From an uncultured Fretibacterium sp. (GTDB lineage Bacteria; Synergistota; Synergistia; Synergistales; Aminobacteriaceae): a DNA stretch of 20,079 nt. Positions 1 through 6,641 of the stretch are shown here, in pieces; positions within the stretch are counted from its first letter, which is position 1, and every line of letters starts with the position of its first letter. Where the stretch lies: NCBI GenBank assembly GCA_905373185.1, contig CAJPSE010000008.1, positions 1 through 20,079 of the forward strand, in the 5' to 3' direction. Under the pieces are notes generated by a model that saw only the letters and a program-made list of their open reading frames with translations, searched no databases and was not told the DNA's origin. A program made the position numbers and the translations under genes.

Positions 1-3
1 TCC

Positions 4-179
4 CTAAATCCTATCTTTCCTCTTGACATTATGGGGATGACCTGTATAATGTTTGTTGTGACCAACAAATAGCGAATGCCGAAAGCCCCAGGGGTCCTCT
101 CCTGGAAGTACCGACCCCAAAGGGCAAAAGTAGGCAAACCCCCTCGTTCTTGTTCGGTCGTTTGGAACCCCCCTCAAAA
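4..179 (+). repeat. Inverted repeat, copy A (small-RNA gene)
   Basis: This stretch reappears in inverted orientation at 9605-9780. The two align without gaps, so position x here matches 9784-x there. Exact blocks are 16-53 (38 nt, covering the promoter) and 138-179 (42 nt, the 3' core). Differences are concentrated at 54-137. The repeat stops at the terminator, so it is a duplicated RNA gene and not a transposon end: no transposase or target duplication was seen. Confidence 0.9.
23..50 (+). promoter_or_regulatory. Consensus sigma-70 promoter of small RNA A
   Basis: A perfect TTGACA (23-28) and a perfect TATAAT (45-50) are separated by 16 bp. Transcription is predicted to begin near position 57. 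The same promoter, with identical spacer sequence, precedes copy B on the opposite strand. Confidence 0.85.
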
Positions 180-215
180 GAAAGAGGTCGGCGTGACACG
201 GCGCCGGCCTTTTTC
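57..215 (+). ncRNA. Structured small RNA of unknown class, copy A
   Basis: About 160 nt lie between a consensus promoter and an intrinsic terminator, with no plausible conserved ORF. Predicted nested stems are: P1, 64-68 with 150-154 and 71-75 with 144-148; P2, 77-80 with 133-136; P3, 85-88 with 122-125; P4, 91-96 with 113-118. Compared with copy B, P3 shows a double compensatory change (positions 88 and 122, C-G to U-A). P1 positions 71 and 72 and P4 position 114 change only between Watson-Crick and G-U pairs. I do not recognise signatures of tmRNA, SRP RNA, RNase P RNA or a common riboswitch. Copy A lies upstream of the gene at 365, but copy B precedes no gene on its strand, so a trans-acting RNA is more likely than a cis leader. 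The 5' and 3' ends are inferred. Confidence 0.75.
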
Positions 216-217
216 TT
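181..217 (+). terminator. Intrinsic terminator of small RNA A
   Basis: A 9-bp GC-rich stem pairs 185-193 with 202-210 (one G-U), with an 8-nt loop, and is followed by TTTTT at 210-214. The stem sequence is unrelated to the terminator of copy B although the RNA body just upstream is identical. Confidence 0.8.
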
Positions 218-364
218 CATTTATCGATTCCCAGTTTACCCTCATGACACGGGCGGATTGTATATTTTCACCCGCCGTCGTCCAGGGAGATCATATTATG
301 ATAAAATTAGTTCTGAACGGCATTTTGCTCCAAACCATTTTCATTTACGACAGGAGGAGTTTTT

Positions 365-949
365 ATGAGGAAAATTGCCGCGTTGTCCGTGCTGCTTGTT
401 CTGACCTTGGGGTCTTTTGCCTTTGCCGCGGTGACGGGGGCGGAGGCGCCGAAGGGCGAGGAGCCGCTGCTGATCACCAACGCGGGGCAGGGCCCCGGAG
501 GCAAGATGGGACGTCTTCTGGTGACCCGCTCCGAGGCGGTCAAGGACATGACCTACAACGCGGAGCCCAAGCCCGAGGATCTGGAGAAGGGCGGGTACAA
601 GACGATGCTCGTGGTGATCGGATCGTCGGCCAAGGGCCTCGGGGCATCCGGCATCACCATCGACCAGGAAATAGAGCGCCTGAACGCCATGATGGCCAAG
701 GCCAAGGAGCTGAAGATCCAGATAATCGCCGCCCATATCGAGGGCAAGGCGCGTCGGGGCAAGCCCGGAAGCGCCGACGAGCGCTCTATTGATGCGATCC
801 TTCCGGGGGCGGATCACATCGTCGTCAACAAGGAGGGGGACGAGGACGGCAAGTTCACCAAGTTTGCCGAGGAGCATAAGATCCCCATCACCTACCTGGA
901 CAGCGCCATGGACCTCAACGCCTTTGCCAAGGCGATGTACGGCCGTTAG
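365..949 (+). CDS. Secreted DUF6305-like protein
   Basis: A 194-residue exported protein. Residues 1-21 form a signal peptide (basic start, hydrophobic core, Ala-Phe-Ala before the cut). The mature part has a pattern I associate with DUF6305: LLITNAGQGPGGK at 35-47, a VVIGSSAKGLGASGI segment near 83-97, then an Asp-Gln-Glu-Ile helix start and an AHIEGKARRG segment. The alternating strand/helix pattern suggests a small alpha/beta domain. No catalytic motif is evident. The AGGAGG at 353-358 fixes the ATG start. It is followed after 17 nt by a permease gene, so it may be the extracytoplasmic partner (binding or sensing) of that permease; this is an inference. Family assignment is from memory of the sequence pattern. 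No clear promoter was found between 217 and 365. Confidence 0.75.
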   Translation: MRKIAALSVLLVLTLGSFAFAAVTGAEAPKGEEPLLITNAGQGPGGKMGRLLVTRSEAVKDMTYNAEPKPEDLEKGGYKTMLVVIGSSAKGLGASGITIDQEIERLNAMMAKAKELKIQIIAAHIEGKARRGKPGSADERSIDAILPGADHIVVNKEGDEDGKFTKFAEEHKIPITYLDSAMDLNAFAKAMYGR

Positions 950-966
950 GGAACGGAGGAATTTCT

Positions 967-2262
967 TTGTACGCCGAGACCTCCATGATTTTGGCCGCCA
1001 TGGTCGCGACCTTCGCGCTGGCGAGCTGGCTGCTGAAGTCTCCGGAACTCTCCATGGTGATCACCGCCGTCGTGGGGGCCCTGGTCGGCGGTCTGGGGTT
1101 CCCCGTCCGCCTGCTCGTGGAGGGAACCTTCACCTACTTCGACGTGGCCTTCACCTTCCTGACCGCCTCCATCTTCATCAACTTCTACTCTGCGACGGGG
1201 GCGATGGACGCGCTGGTGCGGGGTATGGTCGATCGCTTCTACGACAGCAAATGGGTGCTCTTCTTCCTGCTGGCCGTGATCATGCTGATCCCGGGTGCCC
1301 TCACGGGGGCGGGCAGCGTGTCCATGTTCGTCGTGGGCGGCATGGTCGCCACGGTCCTGCGCTTCATGGGTATACGCGACGCGCGCATCGTGGCCTTCGT
1401 CTACGTGACCTCGATGCTGGCCGCCGTGGCTCCTCCCATCAACCTGTGGGTCATGTTGATGTGCGCCCAGGCCAATATGCCCTACGTGGGGTTCGACGTG
1501 CCGCTTCTGGCCCCGATAGTCCTCATCACTGTGTTCACCGTCTTCTACCTTCTGAGAGGGGGGTCTCCCCAGCCCAAGGCCGATATCCTGGCCTCGCTGC
1601 CGGAGGCGCCGAGGGGGACGAACGCCTTCCGCATCGCGACGCCCCTCGTCGTCTTCGTCGTGCTCCTGGTCCTCTCGAAGTATGCGGCGTTCTTCATGCC
1701 GATTCTGGGAATTCCCCTGATCTTCCTCATCAGCACGCTGGTCGCGATGATCCTCTCGCCGCGCAGGCTGGGGCCGGCCGGGTGGTACAGGGTCCTGACC
1801 GATACGTCCGAACAGGTCTTCCCACTCCTGGCGACGGTCATCAGCGTGGGCGTGCTCGTCAACATCATGACCTCCACGGGCGTGCGCGGGCTGATCGCCA
1901 TCAACTTCGTGACGCTGCCGGTCTACCTCATCTACACCTTTGCCCTTATAGTGCTGCCCCTCGCCCAGGGATCCCTCAGCTACAGCAGCGGCATCATCCT
2001 GGGGACTCCCCTGATCTTCCTCTTCAACTCCGTCGGGGTCAACGTGACGATCGTCGCTACGGCGCTGAGCCTGATCTTCCCCCTGGGCGACTGCCTTCCG
2101 CCGTCTCGGATCTCCGGGCGCGTCGCCATCGACGTCTCGGGCTACAAGGGCTCGTACATGTCGTTTCTGCGTGCAATCCTGGTCCCGGCCCTCTTCATGG
2201 GCCTGGTGGCCCTGGGCATGCTGGTCTACGCCAATCAGTTCCGTTGGCTGATCGTCTACTGA
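967..2262 (+). CDS. DctM-like / ion-transporter superfamily permease
   Basis: A 431-residue integral membrane protein with about 11-12 hydrophobic segments. It resembles the large permease (DctM) side of TRAP-type and related ion-transporter superfamily carriers. Two halves show pseudo-symmetry: SATG (75-78), PGALTGAGSVS (109-119) and APPINLW (155-161) in the first half correspond to STGVRG (303-308), GSLSYSSG (335-342) and GDCLPPSR (374-381) in the second. These are typical re-entrant loop positions. The start is TTG at 967, preceded by GGAGG at 956-959; no better ATG lies nearby. A classical DctP receptor and DctQ subunit are absent. The upstream secreted protein and the downstream 61-aa membrane protein may play those parts. 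Substrate is unknown; an anionic amino-acid derivative would suit the neighbouring hydrolases. Confidence 0.75.
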   Translation: MYAETSMILAAMVATFALASWLLKSPELSMVITAVVGALVGGLGFPVRLLVEGTFTYFDVAFTFLTASIFINFYSATGAMDALVRGMVDRFYDSKWVLFFLLAVIMLIPGALTGAGSVSMFVVGGMVATVLRFMGIRDARIVAFVYVTSMLAAVAPPINLWVMLMCAQANMPYVGFDVPLLAPIVLITVFTVFYLLRGGSPQPKADILASLPEAPRGTNAFRIATPLVVFVVLLVLSKYAAFFMPILGIPLIFLISTLVAMILSPRRLGPAGWYRVLTDTSEQVFPLLATVISVGVLVNIMTSTGVRGLIAINFVTLPVYLIYTFALIVLPLAQGSLSYSSGIILGTPLIFLFNSVGVNVTIVATALSLIFPLGDCLPPSRISGRVAIDVSGYKGSYMSFLRAILVPALFMGLVALGMLVYANQFRWLIVY

Positions 2263-2327
2263 CCTCCACGCTCGCGACCCGGCGCCTGCCGAACTCACTT
2301 GAAAAGGGAACTTAAAGGAGGACTGAA

Positions 2328-2513
2328 ATGGAGGAGTTTTTGCGCTTTGCCAACGAGGGGATCCATCAGCTCTACTTCGTCCTGGCGGGACTCGTCGCCC
2401 TCGTCCTGATCCGCGGCCTGTTCTTCCGTTCCACGCGGAGGAGCATCGTGTACGACATCGTCTACGCCTACACGATCATCCCCTTCCTGCTCCGGGCCCT
2501 GCACATCAAATAG
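2328..2513 (+). CDS. Small membrane protein, 61 aa
   Basis: A 61-residue protein with a strong ribosome-binding site (AAAGGAGG just upstream of ATG). Hydrophobic segments lie at about 14-33 and 41-57, separated by a basic stretch (RSTRR) that should face the cytoplasm. Nothing identifies a family. It sits 65 nt after the permease and 19 nt before the M14-type deacylase, so it is probably in their operon. Its size and topology suit an accessory subunit of the permease, comparable to a minimal small TRAP subunit, but it is much shorter than usual DctQ proteins (inference). Confidence 0.7.
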   Translation: MEEFLRFANEGIHQLYFVLAGLVALVLIRGLFFRSTRRSIVYDIVYAYTIIPFLLRALHIK

Positions 2514-2532
2514 AAAGACAGGAGCGCATTCG

Positions 2533-3711
2533 ATGACCAGCTACGAACGCGGCGCAAGACTGCGCCAGACGGTACTTCTCTGCTGTGCCCTGCTCCTGGC
2601 GTGGCTCGGCGGACGGGAGTTCCTGGAGCTGAGGAACATGAGGGAGTCGGTCGTCGTCTCCGACGCCTTCACCCGCAAGTTCATGCTCAGCGATTATTTT
2701 CCGCCCCTGAAGGGGACCGGCATGGATACGCCCGTCTACCTCTACGACTCCGGGGTCCCGGGCGGCTCGATGCTCTACCTTGGGGGCACCCATCCCTACG
2801 AGCCCGCCACCACCCTCTCGGCATACCTGATGATGGAGAACATCGAGGTGAAGAAGGGGCGCGTGTTCATCTGCCCCCGCGCCAACATGAGCGCCTCCAG
2901 CGTGGGGATGCTGGGCAACGCCTACCCCAAGTTCCTCCACGTGGAGACGGCGTTCGGCCCCAAGCCCTGCCGGATCGGGGACCGCAACTCGTCCCCCCTG
3001 GACCAGTGGCCGGACCCCTTCACCTACGTGCACTATCCCTCCGGGCAGAACCTGGACTACACGGACGCCCGAAACCTGAACCGCACGTACCCCGGGCGGC
3101 CCGACGGCAGCCTCACGGAGCAGCTCGCCTTCGCCTTCATGGAGCTGACCCGCAAGGAGGACATCACCCTCTTCGTGGACTCCCACGAGGCGTCCCTGAT
3201 GTACCCTGTCGTGGCCACCTACGTGGCGCACGACCGTTCCCAGGACATGGCGATGATGGCCGCCATGGAGCTCGATGCGACGGAGTTCCGCATGAAATGC
3301 GAGGCGTCCCCCAAGAGCCTGCGGGGCCTGACGCACCGCGAGGTGGGGGACTTCAGCAACGCCCTCGTCATCCTGATGGAGACCCCGGAGCCCTTCATCG
3401 ACCGCGTGGCCGGCAAAATCACCGAGGCGCTCATGATGGACGGCAAGGACGAGTTCCTCCAGACCGCGGCGGAGCACGAGCTTCTGTTCTGCCCTTACGA
3501 CATCAAGGTCGGCTGTCCCATGTGGGACCGCGTCGGACGGCACCTCTCGGGGACCCTGGCCATGATCCGGCAGATGAACGATTTCATGGCGGACCCCGCC
3601 AAGGAGCTCATCGTCTCCTTCCCCAAATACACGGACCTGAAGGAGAAGGGGCTCGGGGCCTTCTATCACGATCCGGCCGCATCGGACCCCACGCGGGTCC
3701 ACTGGAACTGA
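2533..3711 (+). CDS. Membrane-anchored succinylglutamate desuccinylase/aspartoacylase-like M14 hydrolase
   Basis: A 392-residue zinc hydrolase of the M14-type AstE/AspA group, which removes acyl groups from amino acids or cleaves peptide-like amides. Residues 13-27 form a hydrophobic N-terminal segment, so the catalytic domain is probably outside the cytoplasmic membrane. Likely zinc ligands are His87 and Glu90 in GGTHPYEPATT and His218 in VDSHEA. The substrate-binding Asn-Leu-Asn-Arg (181-184) and a candidate general-base Glu283 in LMETPEP are in the expected order. The usual HGxE ligand motif is HPYE here. A GGAG-type ribosome site precedes the ATG. It lies 19 nt after the 61-aa gene. It is longer than cytoplasmic AstE (about 320 aa), mainly at the N-terminus. 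The acyl-amino-acid substrate is unknown. Confidence 0.8.
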   Translation: MTSYERGARLRQTVLLCCALLLAWLGGREFLELRNMRESVVVSDAFTRKFMLSDYFPPLKGTGMDTPVYLYDSGVPGGSMLYLGGTHPYEPATTLSAYLMMENIEVKKGRVFICPRANMSASSVGMLGNAYPKFLHVETAFGPKPCRIGDRNSSPLDQWPDPFTYVHYPSGQNLDYTDARNLNRTYPGRPDGSLTEQLAFAFMELTRKEDITLFVDSHEASLMYPVVATYVAHDRSQDMAMMAAMELDATEFRMKCEASPKSLRGLTHREVGDFSNALVILMETPEPFIDRVAGKITEALMMDGKDEFLQTAAEHELLFCPYDIKVGCPMWDRVGRHLSGTLAMIRQMNDFMADPAKELIVSFPKYTDLKEKGLGAFYHDPAASDPTRVHWN

Positions 3712-3745
3712 GCGAAACGCCGATTCAATCGCTTTCCGAGCTTTA

Positions 3746-3768
3746 GGGGGCCGGTGGGCCGGTCCCCC
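3746..3768 (+). other. GC-rich hairpin between operon segments
   Basis: Five G (3746-3750) pair with five C (3764-3768), continued by CCGG with CCGG (3751-3754 with 3759-3762), with one bulged T and a 4-nt loop. There is no T run after it, so it may be an RNA-stabilising or attenuating hairpin and not a classic terminator. The rest of the 127-nt gap before the C69 gene shows no convincing promoter. Confidence 0.45.
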
Positions 3769-3838
3769 CGCAGTACGCGCCCCAGGTTGTCGGTTTGGTT
3801 GTTCAGAGAGTTTTCGACTGATTCGAGGAGGGAAAAGT

Positions 3839-5470
3839 ATGTTACGAAAGGACTCCAGGTTTTTTGCGGTTTCTTTCTCTGTCGCCATGCTCCTTGCCCT
3901 GATGTCCACGGCGGCGCTGGCCTGCACGGTCATCGCGGTGGGCAAGAACGCCACCGTGGATGGCAGCGCCATGATCACGCACAACGACGATTCCCGCACG
4001 GCGAACTCCCGACTGTTCATCATCCCGGAGGCCGATTGGCCCGAGGGCTCCATGCGGCCTATAATCAAGGATGCCCACGGTTACGAGGGGGACGCCCAGA
4101 AGATCGACGAGACGTCCCAGGTCCCGCACACCTACCGCTATTTCTTCTCCCGCTACTCCTTCATGAACGAGAAGGGCGTGGCCATCAGTGAGGCCACCAA
4201 CGGTGTCGAGGTCTCCGACGACCGCAGCAAGAAGGTCCAGCAGATCATGGAGAAGGACGCGGCGGGCTCCATCGACGCCTGGGTCGTCCAGGACGTCATG
4301 CTGGAGCGCGCCAAGACGGCGCGAGAGGCCGTGAAGATCATGGGCGACCTGGTCGAGAAGCACGGCTGGTACGACTCCGGCGAGACGATGCCCCTGACGG
4401 ACGGCAACGAGGTCTGGATCATCGAGTTCTACGGCAACAAGATCTGGGCGGCATGGCGCATGCCGGACGACCACGTGTTCGTGGCCGCCAACCGTGCCCG
4501 CCTGCGCCACCTGGACCTGACGGACAAGGAGAACGTGATGTGCTGCCCGGACCTCGTCGAGTACGCCGTGAAGAACGGCTTCATCGACTCCAAGGACGTG
4601 AACGAGAAGGACTTCAGCCCGGCGGACGTCTATTCCCCGAACTCCGAGCTATACGCGACGCGGCGCGAGTGGCGCGTCCTGTCCCTGCTCGCCCCCGAGA
4701 GCTTCAAACTCGGGCCGGACGAGTACGACTACCCCATGTCCGTCAAGCCGGACAAGAAGCTGAGCGTCCACGACCTCTTCCAGGTCAAGGGCGACTGGTA
4801 CGCGGGAACGCCCTACGACCTGAGCAAGGGCATCCAGGCCGGGCCGTGGGGGAACCCCATCCGCTTCGCCAACAAGAGCGAGAAGAACCCCGAGGCCAGC
4901 TGGGAGCGCTCCATCAACATGATGCGCACCTGCTACGTCCACATCGCGCAGGTCCGCGGCGACCTCCCCGAGGAGGTCCGCGGCATCAGCTGGTACGGCT
5001 ACGGCGCCGCGGACACGACCTACATCACCCCGCTGTGGCCGATCATGAGGAACCTTCCGCCGCTCTACTCCATCGGCGACCGGTTCCACGACTACGACCC
5101 CAAATCCGGCTGGTGGGTCAACACCCGCGTGCAGGAGATCGCCGGGCTGCGCTACCAGGACGCCCGCGAGGAGATTCACAAGGCCCGCGACGCCAAGCTC
5201 ATGCCCCTCTACATGCAGGCGCGCATGGTCCAAGACAGGGCCGCGGAGCTCTTCAAGGACGGCAAGAAGGACGAGGCGATCGACCTGATCACCGATTTCG
5301 CCTACGCGCATGCCGTCGATTGGAACCAGCGGTGGCTCGCCCTGGGCGACCGGCTGTTCTCCAAGTACGCCCTGGGGTACACCAACGTCAAGGTCACGCC
5401 GTACCCCGAGTGGTGGAACGAGGCCGTCGGGTACGACACGCCGCGCCGCGAGTCCAAGGAGAAAAAGTGA
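3839..5470 (+). CDS. Exported C69-family dipeptidase
   Basis: A 543-residue peptidase of family C69 (PepD type), an N-terminal-nucleophile hydrolase that cleaves dipeptides. Residues 1-28 look like a signal peptide ending in AALA. The next residue is Cys29, in CTVIAVGKNATVDGS, which matches the catalytic cysteine that must become N-terminal. The ITHNDDS stretch after it and EATNGVEV further on are family-like. Export implies extracytoplasmic digestion of dipeptides, feeding the nearby transporters (inference). The C-terminal roughly 80 residues are helical. The start is set by GAGGAGGG about 8 nt upstream. It is 127 nt after the deacylase gene and could be a separate transcription unit. A strong hairpin follows at 5496. 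Confidence 0.88.
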   Translation: MLRKDSRFFAVSFSVAMLLALMSTAALACTVIAVGKNATVDGSAMITHNDDSRTANSRLFIIPEADWPEGSMRPIIKDAHGYEGDAQKIDETSQVPHTYRYFFSRYSFMNEKGVAISEATNGVEVSDDRSKKVQQIMEKDAAGSIDAWVVQDVMLERAKTAREAVKIMGDLVEKHGWYDSGETMPLTDGNEVWIIEFYGNKIWAAWRMPDDHVFVAANRARLRHLDLTDKENVMCCPDLVEYAVKNGFIDSKDVNEKDFSPADVYSPNSELYATRREWRVLSLLAPESFKLGPDEYDYPMSVKPDKKLSVHDLFQVKGDWYAGTPYDLSKGIQAGPWGNPIRFANKSEKNPEASWERSINMMRTCYVHIAQVRGDLPEEVRGISWYGYGAADTTYITPLWPIMRNLPPLYSIGDRFHDYDPKSGWWVNTRVQEIAGLRYQDAREEIHKARDAKLMPLYMQARMVQDRAAELFKDGKKDEAIDLITDFAYAHAVDWNQRWLALGDRLFSKYALGYTNVKVTPYPEWWNEAVGYDTPRRESKEKK

Positions 5471-5495
5471 TCGACGGGAACGGACGATAGGGGAC

Positions 5496-5530
5496 AATGA
5501 CGGGGCAGCCTTCGGGCTGCTCCGTCATTT
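5496..5530 (+). terminator. Long hairpin after the C69 gene, probable terminator
   Basis: A nearly perfect stem pairs 5496-5510 with 5515-5529 (one G-U), closed by a TTCG tetraloop. Only TTT follows on the + strand, so efficiency is uncertain, and it could act in both directions. Confidence 0.7.
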
Positions 5531-5545
5531 ATGGAAGTGCGGATA

Positions 5546-5590
5546 CCCGGGGCGCCGCCCCGTACCCCGGCCAGGGGCTCAGCCCCTGGC
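5546..5590. repeat. REP-like double-palindrome element
   Basis: Two adjacent GC-rich palindromes: GGGGC (5549-5553) with GCCCC (5557-5561), and CCAGGGGC (5571-5578) with GCCCCTGG (5582-5589), loop TCA. CCGGGG (5547-5552) can alternatively pair with CCCCGG (5565-5570). The layout resembles repetitive extragenic palindromes known from GC-rich anaerobes such as Desulfovibrio. Only one copy is in this window, so its repeated nature in the genome is inferred. Confidence 0.55.
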
Positions 5591-5615
5591 AACCCGTTTA
5601 TAAAGGATAAGGGAC

Positions 5616-6539
5616 ATGACGAGTGACGTGAAGAGGTTTTGGATTGTCTGCCTGCTGGAAATTCTTTTGATGGCAAGCCCTGCCTGCCCGCTCGAGCCCG
5701 GCCCGGCCTCCGCCCTGATGAGACGATGCGAGGCGCTGCTTTGTGCGGAGAAAGAGCGCCTGGGGCTCTTCGACCCCGTGCTCGACCCCGGCCGGAGCGG
5801 CCTGATCGGCGTGGAGTTCTCCCCCCTGACGACCAGCGTGGGGGAGCTGGCCGACAAGCAGGCCGCGGCACGACCCGAGATGGCGGATGCCGTGGCGGAG
5901 TACCTGCGGCGCGCCGGGGTCACGTCGGGGGACTGGGCGGCCGTCAACGCCAGCGCGTCCTTCCCGGGCTTCTTCCTGGCCGTGCTCTGCGCCGCCGAGA
6001 CGATGGGCGTACATGTCCAGGCCGTGTTCTCCTACGGGTCCTCCATGTATGGGGGCACCCAGCCGGAGTTCACGTTTCCCATGATGCTGGATCTGCTGAA
6101 CGCGGCGGGGCTGCTGCATGCCCGCCTGCGGGCCGTCGCGCCCGGCGGGGCCCAGGACCGGATGGCGCAGCCCCTGCTGGACGATCCCCAGCCGACCCTG
6201 CGTACCCTGATGGATTCCCGAACCGAGGAGAAGATCGAGGCAAAGAACCGTTCCGAGGCCATCCGCAGGCGCCTCGAGGTCTTCGGGCAGACGCCGTGGC
6301 CCGTTCGCTGCTTCGTCAGCTGCGGCGGCCCGGGGACCAGCCTGGGGACATCCGAACGGGTGCTGGAGCTCGGGTTCGGATTGCTGGGACGGCCCGCATC
6401 GCTCCCACAGGGCGACGAACGGGGCTTGATCTTCGAGTACCTGGACCGGGGCATCCCGGTGATCCACCTCCTGTACGCAAGGGGAATCTGCGGGGAGTTC
6501 GGGATCCCCTACGGGGCTGCCCACTGCGAGGGGAATTGA
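5616..6539 (+). CDS. pgsW: Poly-gamma-glutamate system protein (PgsW-like)
   Basis: A 307-residue protein with a hydrophobic N-terminus (9-24) that is a signal peptide or anchor. The body has the PgsW-type pattern: GVEFSPLTTSVGELADKQAA (65-84), NASASFPGF near 111-119, and SYGSSMYGGTQPEF at 139-152. PgsW-like proteins are associated with poly-gamma-glutamate loci, but their biochemical role is not established. No capsule synthase genes (PgsB/C/A type) are in the window. Here it accompanies a deacylase and a dipeptidase, which points to handling of glutamyl substrates instead of capsule synthesis (inference). A modest AAGGA site precedes ATG. The assignment rests on remembered family motifs. 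Confidence 0.75.
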   Translation: MTSDVKRFWIVCLLEILLMASPACPLEPGPASALMRRCEALLCAEKERLGLFDPVLDPGRSGLIGVEFSPLTTSVGELADKQAAARPEMADAVAEYLRRAGVTSGDWAAVNASASFPGFFLAVLCAAETMGVHVQAVFSYGSSMYGGTQPEFTFPMMLDLLNAAGLLHARLRAVAPGGAQDRMAQPLLDDPQPTLRTLMDSRTEEKIEAKNRSEAIRRRLEVFGQTPWPVRCFVSCGGPGTSLGTSERVLELGFGLLGRPASLPQGDERGLIFEYLDRGIPVIHLLYARGICGEFGIPYGAAHCEGN

Positions 6540-6562
6540 CGGGCAACCGGCGGTGCTAAAAT
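6536..6562 (+). promoter_or_regulatory. Candidate promoter for the gene at 6642
   Basis: TTGACG (6536-6541) and an extended -10, TGC-TAAAAT (TAAAAT at 6557-6562), are separated by 15 bp. The -35 overlaps the stop codon of the preceding gene. The spacing is short but the extended -10 could compensate. Confidence 0.45.
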
Positions 6563-6641
6563 GACTTTGAACATGTAATGCCGATCCCCAATTCTTTTGA
6601 TTGAGAATCGGAAAAAACGAAAAACAGGAGGTTGTTCCGGG

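Noticed and set aside
235-266. A promoter for the gene at 365 (TTTACC and TATATT)
   Set aside because: The two elements are 20 bp apart and poorly matched, so I cannot support it.
57-365. Small RNA A as a riboswitch for the gene at 365
   Set aside because: Copy B has the same structure but no downstream gene on its strand, and the terminator of A lacks a visible alternative antiterminator pairing.
76-792. A + strand open frame starting inside small RNA A
   Set aside because: It runs through the RNA terminator and then out of frame over the DUF6305-like gene; no ribosome site or motif.
946-2298. A 450-codon - strand frame and a + strand out-of-frame one over the permease
   Set aside because: Both shadow a membrane protein with clear hydrophobic segments and give low-complexity charged translations.
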